DNA of 22,137 nt, taken from NCBI GenBank assembly GCA_003254885.1, contig QANT01001359.1:1-22137 (forward strand). The letters are read 5' to 3'. Under the pieces are notes generated by a model, which saw only the letters and a list, made by a program, of their open reading frames with translations, was not told where the DNA came from and did no database searches. Below, in pieces: positions 9,585 through 19,400 of the stretch. This DNA comes from Purshia tridentata (taxonomy: Eukaryota; Streptophyta; Magnoliopsida; Rosales; Rosaceae). The position numbers and the translations under genes are program-made. Positions within the stretch are counted from its first letter, which is position 1; the number at the start of each line of letters is the position of its first letter.

Positions 9585-11332
9585 CTGCATCAGAAAACAA
9601 GAACACATTTGAGAAATGGCATGTCAATGTTGAAATTAGGAGCATAAATATAAAGTAATACAGGAAAAGTTAACAAACTGCACAAGAAAACATCTGAGCA
9701 TGAACCAAAAAGCAAGTCTATAAATAGAACAAGCAACATTTCAAAAGCTTCTAACATTGAGACAGGCTTGTTAAATATACAGCACTGTAGCATATGGATG
9801 GAATAATAGTAAAAAAACATAATGAATGAACATAGGGAGAACAAAAATTCAATGTAATATGACTAAACAAACTTCAGAACAAAAGATTACGCGTAGAATA
9901 TAGCAGACAATATGCACTGAAAGGAAAAAAAACATGCCTGTGATTTAAACTGTATTTAGTTACGAAGATCTAATGATGTTACTGCTGCATCCCATACCAC
10001 TGTTACAGTGATAATGGTAATGTATGCAATATGCATAACATTCTATGGGAATTCAATTCTCCAAACCCCCACCCAGTCCGAAAAATGAACCATTGCAAAA
10101 ATAAACCAGTGTGTTATGTGGCTGCAGTTGATGTGTGTGTAAGCATAACAGCAATATGAAAGGCATCCTACCTAAGCTAAACATCATCGTCAATATTATC
10201 ATGAGCCATGTAACACAGAATTCTTCAAGCATTTCTGCTTTGTTGGACATTCCTACACAGCTACATGGACACTACTGTTGCCATATTAGGCACTTCATAT
10301 TTATGTTGAAAACATGGACAGTTGAGCCCAAGGGGGCCATTTGAGAATATCTGAACACATAAATAATGGTCACATATCTCCTCACTTCCCAATATGCATT
10401 GTTCAAATTCATTATTTTGTGAATTTAGTAGAAACCATATTTGATTCTCATTGTGGATAAATATAAGTAAGCTAACTAAGAATGGAACATGAAAAGTGAA
10501 CAAAAAGATGAGCAATAAGCAACAAAGAAATCCAACACCTAAGTCACAGTCCACAATAAGCCAATTATCTCTCTCTCACTCTGTCTCTGTGTCTGTCTCT
10601 TAGTCCAAAGGACAACCCGTGCTTCAAGTACAAATGGGTTTTTTAACCGAAAAAAAAGAAAGAAGGACAAATGGGTTTTATTTTGTTGGGCGTGGGTGGG
10701 AAAACAAGTTTTAAACCCCGTGTCGGCAGCTACAAGCACTTAAACATAAAACAATAGTTATATACCCCAAGTTGGGCCCAACCAGACTCAAATGGGCCGA
10801 GACCTAAACATGAAAAAGTCAACCCAATCTGCCCAGATCTAATACAGTCCATCGGATTTAAGTCCATCTTGCATCTCCATCAAGATGAGCTCTTCCGCAA
10901 CAATGGATCGCAGATGGGTCAGGTCAACACTGGGCAAAAACACCCGAAAGCGGGCTAAAACTGGTTCAAAACATTAACAACAATAGATTTAAACGGTTTG
11001 AGTCGATTGATCGAGCTTGGACTTCTACAACTTCTTAAAACACAAGCCCGGGTCACAGAAAACCCAGTTCTCCTAAAGAGTAAACAGATCGTCGTCAACA
11101 TGAAAACAAAACGTTATAAATTGACTCAAACCCCAAGAGACCCAAATCAAAACCAATTACAGGACAATCACGCTACAGAATTCAAAATTCACAACACGAA
11201 AGCCAAAATCAACAAAAACAAGGCCTTCTCCAAAGCGCAAAGATTCGGAGAAAATAACGAAAAACACGAAGAGTTGAAACACTTAAAGCGTCGACAGAAA
11301 GAAAATTGGGGCTAAAAAGTTGGGAGTTTTAC
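9585..11332 (-). other. Long 5'UTR intron of the DAYSLEEPER-like gene
   Basis: The donor CTCTCTG|GTAAAACTCC has its GT at 11332-11331, and the acceptor GATGCAG ends at 9585. This gives a 1748-nt intron just upstream of the start codon. Inside are a CT-rich low-complexity run (about 10566-10602) and two copies of ACAAATGGGTTTT (near 10630 and 10667). ORFs inside the interval show no protein similarity I recognise. Confidence 0.7.
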
Positions 11333-11475
11333 CAGAGAGTATTCGAAGGAGAGTCGGAGAGAACGAGATCGGCGACGTGGTGAGAAGCTCGGAGGGCCGA
11401 GCTTCGAGAGGTCCGGTGGTGCGCGAGATCTAGGGTTTTGCGGGGAGAGGGAGGAGGAAGAGAGATTGGGCCTAA
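11333..11475 (-). promoter_or_regulatory. First leader exon and promoter of the DAYSLEEPER-like gene, with telo-box and site II element
   Basis: On the minus strand a pyrimidine-rich leader (CTTCCTCCTCCCTCTCCCC type) precedes the donor at 11332 and contains no ATG. A telo-box (AAACCCTA) lies at 11438-11431, and a site II-type motif (TGGGCC read on plus, 11467-11472) lies about 30 bp away. This pairing is known from promoters of ribosomal-protein and other growth-linked plant genes. No TATA box is obvious. The transcription start is estimated near 11460-11475. Confidence 0.6.
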
Positions 11476-11502
11476 TTGGACCCTAAAGCAAAACAAGTGG
11501 TT

Positions 11503-11528
11503 GGGACTTGGGACTTGGGACTGGGACT
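11503..11528. repeat. Short (TTGGGAC)n tandem repeat
   Basis: Three to four imperfect copies of a 7-bp TTGGGAC unit lie just upstream of the presumed DAYSLEEPER-like promoter. This is a small slippage repeat. Confidence 0.7.
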
Positions 11529-11529
11529 C

Positions 11530-12599
11530 GTTAAGGAGATAAGATTTTTGGTTTTGGGGGTCAGATTGAAAATAATAGGAATTGGGCAATTCCCCTATTA
11601 TTTTTTGGGCATGGACTTTCAGATTCAGAAGGAAGGAGGTCCAATTATTATTATTATTAATTTCTATTTCTTATTTTGAAATAAGCGGACCACAAAGCCA
11701 GCCCACCCCTCACTTTTATTAGTTCGTACGTGTAGGGGGGGTGTAGCCCACCGAATATAATGGACTAATTATCCAGTGGGGGCCCACAAGGTGGTTGCTT
11801 TCTTTTTTGGTTGGACAGTGAATTCTTTTTGATTTGAGCCCAATGATGTGTCCATTGAGGAGTGAAAGATGCTAGTTTTGAATTTGACCTGTGACCTGAA
11901 GACTCTCACTTGGGTTGGGTGAGCTTCTTGTCATCTCTTCCTATAAATCCATGCTCTTTCGTATGTTATCAGAATTCAGAAATGTCTTTCTAAAGGGTAT
12001 ATTAGGCATAACAATATATAATGCTCAACGATTGTGGAAATTTCATTTTGAGTTTACTCATCCCACCAACTTGATTTGGACATTAGTTGAAAGTGAGTGG
12101 CAATATTTATGGTAGAAATACAGGCCTATATGTATAAAGGGAAGAGAAGAATGGAGAGAGAACAACATATGAAAGCCCAAACTAAACCCATGGCCTTAGT
12201 TGACCAAATGGTTCGCAGCCAATCCTTTTTCATGCTATACATAATTCATACTATTCGTTCATTCAACGTTGAATTATGATGGTGAATAATAATAAAAAGA
12301 ATCACAAAATTTAAATTTAGGTATATTCAATGTAGAGTTTGATTTGAAAACTAATCTTATATCAAATTCAAAAATAATCTAAGGTTTATTTAGAAAGAAT
12401 ATTTCTTATTTAGGGACTTGGTTACTATTAATTAATTGTAACCCTAATTGTTTTATTTGACCATTAATAAGACATAGAAGAAAAGGAAGAGAAGAAAATA
12501 CATTTTATCTAAACTTTTATATACGTTAAATTTCAAATACATCGTATCCTTCAACTACATTGTATTTGTTAAATACATTAGATTTTTCAAATGTACGGT
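11530..12599. other. Gene-poor intergenic DNA
   Basis: No recognisable gene is present. A 66-codon and a 60-codon plus ORF near 11.9-12.3 kb show no familiar domain. The region is AT-rich. Confidence 0.5.
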
Positions 12600-13095
12600 G
12601 TTGATGCTAAAATTCTCGTTTAGTCTAATTTTAACAAGTAACAATAAATCAATCAACTAAAAGCCTTCCTCAAGATTGCTGCGTCACCTTCCAAGTTTTC
12701 GTCCTCTATGTTGTTGAAATTCTCCCGAAGGGTGTACTTGCAAAGACACTTCGATGCTTCAATGAGTGAAGTTTCAATATATCTCTTAGTATTTTTTCAG
12801 TGTCAATTCTTTTTTTGCATGGCCTTTTTATAGTGAAGCAATTTTTTTCCGTTATTTGATGCTTTCGTGCCCTTTTTAATGCATTTGATTGTTGGCACCT
12901 TTCTTTAGGGTACGTTGTGGTTTTAATGGGAATAAATAGGTTGTTAATTATTATAATTAAGGTTCTTACTATTTACTCTTGGACTTCGATCGGCATTCTT
13001 TGCTTGTTTGGACTTCACTTTTAGACTAGGCCCGTTTCTTTCTCGGATTTGGGCCTAGTTAGTTCTAGCGTCCACATACGGTCTCTTTTTATACA
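12600..13095. mobile_element. Possible retrotransposon LTR relic
   Basis: The stretch contains phrases of the kind found in LTRs of old plant retroelements: a block near 12720-12775 with an ACACTTCGATGCTTCAATGA-type core, followed by a short-TATA region (TTTTTATAGTGAAGC). I found no second LTR, primer-binding site or coding domain, and the edges are not defined. The call rests on resemblance only. Confidence 0.25.
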
Positions 13096-14561
13096 TCGTA
13101 TCTAGTTATTTCAAATCCATTGTTTCTGAAGTTTGTGTAATTTTCTATAACTTCCTATTATCAAAATTCAAATCCTTCCTTCTAAGCAATTCCTTAACTC
13201 GATCTTACCCTTTTGTTTAATTAGGTGCTAGGGTTAATGGATTTTGACCAAATCTCAACTACCTGCGCCTAGTAGTAAACAAATTAGTCATCATAGCAGT
13301 TGAGCAATAAATAAGTAAGTCAATGAGATTTGGCACAATGATATGATTGCCACTTGCCTCGAGCTATCTGATGATGGCAATACTAAGTTTAATTAAGGTG
13401 CAGAAATAACAGTTTCTCTCGAAACAGGGGATGAAATGAATATATGCATTGTAAATTGTAAATGAGTATAGTCAAATTCAGATGAGGAAATTTATACCAT
13501 CATATAGCCTCGTCATGTTTCGAGCATATATACTGGAATTAATGGTATAAGAAAATGTTGTTCAAACAAAAAACAACAACAAAAGTAAGACTGCTTAATT
13601 AATTTGGTGATTATAATTTCTTTTTCAAAATGAAGCTCAAGACTGATGAGTCGTTGTAATTAAGTAGAGATCTAATTTACCATATGGTGAGCAAAATGTG
13701 GATATATTTAAGTTTCATTAACACAGTCCCAAAATGAGATAAGGTGGCCTATGCACATTGTCAAATTGACTGGTAGCCAGTAAAATATTGATGACTCTAG
13801 CAAGTTGCAGTTTGTGCCTGCAGATAGAGGAGTATGTGAAAACCAGACTTTGCATATATAAACTTCACGCGGGCCTTATTTTGTGGCCCAATGATGGCCT
13901 TGGGAGAATCCTAGGATACATTCCAAGTCATTAAAATTGATGGCATGCATCATGCATGGTGTTAATTAGGGTTGAGCCTCTGAGGTAGTGGCATGCTGTA
14001 GGGTGGGGTGGGAACTAATTAATTCATTAATCTTCAGCTAATTTTATGGTCTCTGGTTAGTTAGATATATATTTATATTGAAAAGTCAATGGAATACTTA
14101 ACAATTTAATAATCAAAATTAGGATTGGCTAGGGTTAATTAAACTAGTGGATGAAACTCTAAAACTTGATTAGTAGGTATAGCTAGGCTCCCTTAATTTT
14201 GTTAATTTGATGAAGAAGAAGTTGCATAATTCCCAAGTAAACGGAACACAGACACACTTTTTAAACCAGATGAATTTATGTGATTGTCATGGCCGGCTAC
14301 CAGCAACAGTTGAGTCCTAATTCCTAAAGCCTATTTTGGCCACTTGACTTTGTTGAATTATTTATTTAACTGTAGATTTTGTCTTGACCTTCTTTGGAAT
14401 CCACAATACTTTTCTTCTTCTTCTTTTCTTAATTTGGGGGGTACATAAGCCAATGAAGTGTTCACAGTCCCCATGCAATTAGTTTGCTCAAATCTATAAC
14501 ATAACCCTAAATAAGAACTGTCACATCCTATACTAAATTAATTTGTTGTCACATTGGAAAG
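13096..14561. other. Gene-poor AT-rich intergenic DNA
   Basis: No gene or long repeat is recognised. A small cluster of RY-type CATGCA motifs lies near 13944-13958. Confidence 0.5.
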
Positions 14562-14611
14562 TGCATGTTTTTGGGATTATTGAATTCTTGATGGATCTCC
14601 AAAAACATGCA
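14562..14611. repeat. Short perfect inverted repeat (hairpin)
   Basis: TGCATGTTTTTGG (14562-14574) is repeated in inverted form as CCAAAAACATGCA (14599-14611), with 24 nt between. The 13-bp perfect stem is AT-rich and has no T-run after it. It does not match a microRNA that I recognise. Confidence 0.7.
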
Positions 14612-16430
14612 ATGGGTGAGTCTCCTTCCCATATTTACTGGGTGATCTATGTATCTAACTCCATGCTTTGTTTGCCTATATATGTTGCTTTGTAGAATCT
14701 AGTAGGGTCCTTATAATCAAACAGAGATTCTCCTAGAAATTGTAGAAACCAATGCCGCTATTCATACCATGATCGATCAAGTTGAAGAATGCTTGCCTAT
14801 ATCATTCATACTAGCTAGCTTATAGTATCAATTGCTGCTAAATCAAACATAACCCACTTTGATTTATCAAGACGTCCATTTAATATAAGCAAATATTACA
14901 TGTAAATTAAAATATTGTGTTTTAAATTAAACACATGTACTTGTACAGTAAGTCCACTTCGATCTCTGTCTCTGTGTCGATCTCATATATAAATACGGTT
15001 GAATATTAAACATGAATTAACTAATTAAAATCAAAATGAATGTGATTAAGTTTGAAAAGACATGTAACAAAATTGAAAGAACACGAGGAAAGAGCCAAAG
15101 AGTCAAGAGAGGGTGGTAATGTGGGTAAAGGGAATAAAAGACAAAGTTATGGGTTAAATCAAGTCGACAAACCCCTTCAATCGTGTTGGGCATGTGTGTT
15201 GGTAGGTCGTGTCAGTAATATACTGACAATCAAATGCATGCATTTCCATGCAATTGTCGAGCTGGCCTTGTACACGTGCACAACACAACCTGACTACTGC
15301 CTCTTCAACTGGCATATAAGGTTCCAACTCAATAATGAAAGGAGATCGATGATGGTAGACTTGGTAGTAGGTATATACGAGATCTGCTCAACAGGGTGAA
15401 ACACCAAGTCACCCAAGTTAATTTACAAATATTATAATCATGCTTTTTGACTTTACCTTATATTCCCAATATATATGCCAAAACAAAAACCAGCCATGCA
15501 TATATAAGCCATCAACAGCTAGCTAGCTAACCCCTTCTCACACCATTTATATATAATATTCCAATTTCATGGTTAACATTATAATATAAATGCTAACTTA
15601 AGAGATATTTAAAATAAGGAGTAGTTGATTCAATAATTAGATTTAACACCACAGTTGAAACCGATAATTATTGAAGTGAATCAGGTCATTAATTAATTAG
15701 ATGCACTGCTATATATTCACTAGCTTGTGTGATAAGGTTTATATCTAACATCTTATGTTATTAGAGTGTCACTTTAATCATTCAACTAAGATTTTTCTTA
15801 ATCAATAATGTAAATTAACGGTTTGATCACAAAATAACAGGCAAAAATATTTGACAATGAAAATAAATTTTGTTGTTAATTTGGTATATACAAATTAGTG
15901 AATATTGTGAATGTAGTTAGAACACAAAATAAATTAACAATCTATGTTGAAAGCAAACTTTTTTTGTGTCTTGTAAAAAAGTGATTTGGTTAAAAGAAAC
16001 ACAAATGAAGCTTTTATAAGTGTTATTTTGCTCACTATAAAAAGGTGATAAGTATTTTGTATAAATCTCGTGGTTATGTCATTTTCTATGGACTTTATGT
16101 CAAGCATAACCGAAATTCCGGAAAACTCTATGCAAAAGTGGATCAAATAGTAGATGAAATTGAAGGTAGTTGAGTATTATCAAATCAAATCAATCAAATG
16201 AAATGACAAATGGCAAGAGACGAGTGATGAAGCATGAATTAAGTTAGGGAAAACATGACTAAAGATTGGGTTAATTAAAATGAGTGAGTGCCAGCTGCAG
16301 AGCTCAATTATAAGTTAAAGTCGATCTTAAACATGCACGTAGGACCCCACCCCAACTAAGCACATAAGAATATCATATGATTCTCAAAAAATTCAGAATT
16401 CAAAAGGGAAAAGAGGGGAATTAGAATTTG
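14612..16430. other. Gene-poor AT-rich intergenic DNA
   Basis: A 115-codon plus ORF (15052-15399) is the longest here, but its composition is unlike a conserved protein and no promoter or splice context supports it. Nothing else is recognised. Confidence 0.5.
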
Positions 16431-16800
16431 CAAAGGGGGAACTAAGTGGGTTAACGTGCGCACCAGAAAGGCTCTGTTAAAGTGTTTAAGAGGTTGAGGT
16501 TGAGATCGATTAAGTTTGAGTTTGTGTTTGGGATAATGGAAATCGTGTCCGTGAAAGGACCCCGACAAAGCGACCTCCGTTCCGGGAAAAACGGGAGTGT
16601 ACTCTCTCACACCTTCCCACCCGTGGGGTCGCCCCCACATGCCGCCATGTGACTCCCTCTTTTTTCTTTCCACTCCCTCTTTTCTGTTTTATTCTCCTTT
16701 CCCACCCCAAATTTTCATTTTAATTCCTTTGCTCCTCATTTGCCTCTGTCCCACCCCCACCTTGCTACTGTGTATCTCACGCGCGCCATGGCTTAACCAA
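16431..16800. other. GC-richer island with a long pyrimidine tract
   Basis: This patch is clearly less AT-rich than its surroundings. It holds a small hairpin (GTGGGG at 16623-16628 with CCCCAC at 16633-16638), a direct repeat of ACTCCCTCTTTT (16652-16663 and 16672-16683) and a long CT-rich plus-strand tract. ORFs on both strands overlap and none looks like a protein gene. It could be a promoter or leader of an unrecognised transcript, or a distal control region of the MIR396 gene. Confidence 0.35.
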
Positions 16801-17640
16801 ACTTTATCAAAACTATACTATCACACGGATCCATAGTTAAGGTGTTGAAACTGGAATTGACTATTGACAGTAGTTATGGGATTATAAAAGCGATCCTATT
16901 AGTTATCTATCCATAAAACTTTTGAATTTGAGAAATTTAAACAAGAGTGGAAGTGGAACTCATCACAATTACTCTTGAAATGTATCAATCACATGCATTT
17001 TCTATTTTTTCTATAATTTTATTGTTTGAAAAAAAAATTATTCATAAATAATAGGGAAGTGAAAGAGAAATATTAGAAGAAGTTAATATTATTTCAAGAC
17101 TTAAAAAAAATTTCAAACTTGTTTCTCATATATATTTAATCTCTATTTTTCCCCTTTAAATTTATAATTAAACAAAGGCAAGCTATTTAAAATTTGATAT
17201 TCTATAAAGTGACACCGTATTTACACATATAGTTAACAATATTAATATAATTAGAACTTAAGTTAAATATTTAATTAATTGACTGTAGATTTAATATCAA
17301 CAATTGAAATATATGATATGACGTGACTAAATGAGATGTATTTCAGCCATGCTTAATAAGTCCTTAAGTTAAATGGATTCAACTATGACACATCTAAATT
17401 GTCCACTCAAGAGATTCTTATTGAATCTAATCCGATTGTGTGAAACTAATATCAAAATTATTCGGAAAAGACAAAGATCGAAATTGAATAATCACTTATA
17501 TGCATAATTTAGCTGATTTTAGTAATTAAATATTGATCCTAGCAGTTGTGAGGCTGTAGGTGTCAGTTGCTTAAATATTAATTAATTAAATTAGAGCAAC
17601 CTAATCTAAACCTAACAAGGGATCATACAATTACAACAGC
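16801..17640. other. AT-rich intergenic DNA, nothing recognised
   Basis: No gene, RNA or structured repeat could be supported in this stretch. Confidence 0.5.
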
Positions 17641-17865
17641 AAAAAAGTTGCATTACCTTTGCTTAGTTGTCTTGTACGTCTCAAGTGACACACCTCCTGT
17701 GCACATCATCAGCAGCCAGTGCACCACCCATGCCTTCACAGCGCGTGAGGTAAGACTTTCGTCTTATAAAGAGACAGATCTGAGGGGGGCCGCACTGGCG
17801 TGCCCTCACTACGGCAGCCGTCACCGTTAGATCCGGCAAGTTGCATCACTGCCGCACGTAAATTT
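17641..17865. other. Isolated GC-rich segment upstream of MIR396
   Basis: This short island in AT-rich DNA has a perfect 6-bp hairpin (TAAGAC TTTC GTCTTA, 17751-17766), two GTGCAC palindromes and a GC-rich run around 17785-17850. Its 60-codon plus ORF has no known domain. It lies about 250-470 bp upstream of the MIR396 TATA box, so it may be promoter sequence or an unrecognised insertion. Confidence 0.35.
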
Positions 17866-18114
17866 ATTATGAATTTTACACTTAGCTGTTACAAATAATT
17901 ATAATATATAATTTAATTAATTAATTAATTTTGGGGGTCTATAATGCGATCAAACGTAGTCAGCTTTTTAATTAGGGTTTGAAGGGAATTGGAAAAGGTC
18001 AGTACAGTAATCTGTGACTGTAATCTCAGGCCCAATATTCTTCTTGGGATTGATGGTAAAAAGAAATAAAAGGAAATAAAAGAAAGAAATATTAAAAAAC
18101 CCCCTCAGTTTCCC

Positions 18115-18122
18115 TATAAATA
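18115..18122 (+). promoter_or_regulatory. TATA box of the MIR396 gene
   Basis: TATAAATA is followed by a pyrimidine-rich stretch (CTACCTCTCCC, CTCTTCCTCTC) like that at plant transcription starts. The start is expected near 18145-18155, about 210 bp before the mature microRNA. Confidence 0.7.
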
Positions 18123-18249
18123 CTACCTTCTACCTCTCCCAAACCTACACCTCTTCCTCTCTTGCCTATAACCCCATCCTACTTCCTTTTGGGGTTTGTT
18201 GTTGTTTTTTTTCCTCTGCTTTTTGACAATTGATTCTTTCCTTCCCAGA

Positions 18250-18330
18250 ATGATGTTGTGGTTGGTAGAAGTTTCCAAGCATCTTAATTATCTCTTTGTG
18301 TGTTTGGTGGGTCTCGATCGATCTCCATAG
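18250..18330 (+). CDS. First-ATG small ORF in pri-miR396, candidate miPEP
   Basis: The first ATG after the predicted transcription start (18250) opens a 26-codon ORF ending in TAG at 18328-18330, only 30 nt before the mature microRNA. It begins Met-Met-Leu-Trp-Leu and is fairly hydrophobic. No earlier ATG occurs between the TATA box and this point. Some plant primary microRNAs encode such peptides (miPEPs), which raise transcription of their own gene. Position and order fit that class. Translation is unproven and short ORFs arise by chance. Confidence 0.35.
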   Translation: MMLWLVEVSKHLNYLFVCLVGLDRSP

Positions 18331-18349
18331 ATGATGATGGTGATGATCC

Positions 18350-18483
18350 TACTTGTATTCTTCCACAGCTTTCTTGAACTGCATCTATGAGATCTTTGCA
18401 TCTGTGAGATCTTTGCATGTGAGCCAGCAGTGACTCTAAATTGGTTGCGGTTCAATAAAGCTGTGGGAAGATACAGACAGGCT
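18350..18483 (+). ncRNA. MIR396A: MIR396a-type microRNA precursor hairpin
   Basis: The mature sequence is on the 5' arm (18361-18381), starts TTCCACAGCTTTC and ends GAACTG, identical to the miR396a form. The star strand on the 3' arm (18450-18470), GTTCAATAAAGC through GGGAAG, matches the conserved miR396a star. The arms pair outwards as well (TGTAT at 18354-18358 with ATACA at 18471-18475) and inwards (CTGCA with TGCGG). miR396 guides cleavage or repression of GROWTH-REGULATING FACTOR mRNAs and so limits cell proliferation in leaves and other organs. The loop holds a 17-nt tandem duplication. Confidence 0.96.
18383..18416 (+). repeat. 17-nt tandem duplication in the MIR396 loop
   Basis: ATCTATGAGATCTTTGC (18383-18399) is followed at once by ATCTGTGAGATCTTTGC (18400-18416), one substitution apart. 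It starts two bases after the mature microRNA end and lengthens the upper part of the hairpin. Confidence 0.9.
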
Positions 18484-19077
18484 CAAGAAAATAGTGTCCG
18501 ATTCACTATCTTATATTGGTAGTACTCTTGATTTCTCTCATCTCTTGTTTGGTTATATGAATTAAGCCTTTAAATTTCTCTCTCTCTATATATATTTATA
18601 TATTTAACTTGTATAATCAATTTTATATCATTCACTTTTTGTATCATTTAGCACATTTGTGTAATGTAGTGTCATGTCAACAAGGTTTTCAGCTGATTAA
18701 TTTATTGCACAATACCCGTGAATATTCAGTGTCTTCTTGATTTGATGAAGTAGGTGGCATGGTGGTTTTTGGGTTATGTCCAACCCATAATGGAAAATTC
18801 TCTCAACCCTAATATTTTATAGGGGTGTTCTTGGAATAAGAATTAATTTCATCTCTGATTAATCACATAGAGAGATCTGATTTTTCCCTTGATCTGTATG
18901 TCCATATTCTAGATGGCACAATTGTTTCTTCTGGCCTTTCCCTTTTTTTGTTTTAGTATTTGACTCTAGTGATTTTCCCAGACAATTTTTACTGGTGCTA
19001 AATGATTTTCTATGAGTTCTATGTTTCAGGGATGACAATGCACGTGCAGTGCTCCTTGAGCAGAAATCTTCACCATG

Positions 19078-19086
<9 letters not shown>

Positions 19087-19119
<33 letters not shown>
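19087..19119. repeat. (CT)n microsatellite
   Basis: About 16 uninterrupted CT units lie in the proposed second exon of the primary miR396 transcript. The run is likely to vary in length between accessions. Confidence 0.95.
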
Positions 19120-19124
<5 letters not shown>

Positions 19125-19400
19125 TTCTGTGATACATGAGAGAACATTCTGTGTAAGTATAGTTTCTCTGATCCATTTGTACTTGAAGATTCATTGAACA
19201 GTTGTATAATATTTAAATGATCGATTTATATATTCAAGCAAGCAGAGATTAGATTCTTGCCTTTTGAATATACTGTTAATCATATATGGTTCTCTTTTAA
19301 CTTTCTAGGCATGCTTTGCAGCGTGTACACAGCAGCACATGTGTTGGTTCCATTACAGGCTAGGCCATGTATATTTTCTTTGTCTCAAAATTAACTGAAC

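Larger units (their letters stand above)
18150..19400 (+). ncRNA. Primary transcript of MIR396, probably multi-exonic (ends approximate)
   Basis: The start is inferred from the TATA box. Splice-like sites after the hairpin suggest three exons: exon 1 to 18518 (ATTG|GTAGTA); exon 2 19030-19152 (ATGTTTCAG|GG before it, CTGT|GTAAGT after it); exon 3 from 19309 (ACTTTCTAG|GC). Exon 2 contains a (CT)n run. The hairpin is in exon 1, upstream of all proposed introns. The 3' end cannot be fixed, and further acceptor-like sites occur downstream (for example near 21200), so the transcript could be longer. Confidence 0.5.

Noticed and set aside
9564..9608. Extra 15 codons upstream of the DAYSLEEPER start
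   Set aside because: They cross a good splice acceptor ending at 9585. The spliced leader joins before the first in-frame ATG at 9563.
10998..11315. 105-codon plus ORF opposite the DAYSLEEPER leader intron
   Set aside because: Lys/Asn/Gln-rich translation of A-rich intron sequence, with no conserved features.
15052..15399. 115-codon plus ORF
   Set aside because: No recognisable domain, promoter or splice context. Its length is within chance for this amount of DNA.
16356..16836. Overlapping ORFs on both strands in the GC-richer island
   Set aside because: Low-complexity proline- or arginine-rich translations that shadow one another.
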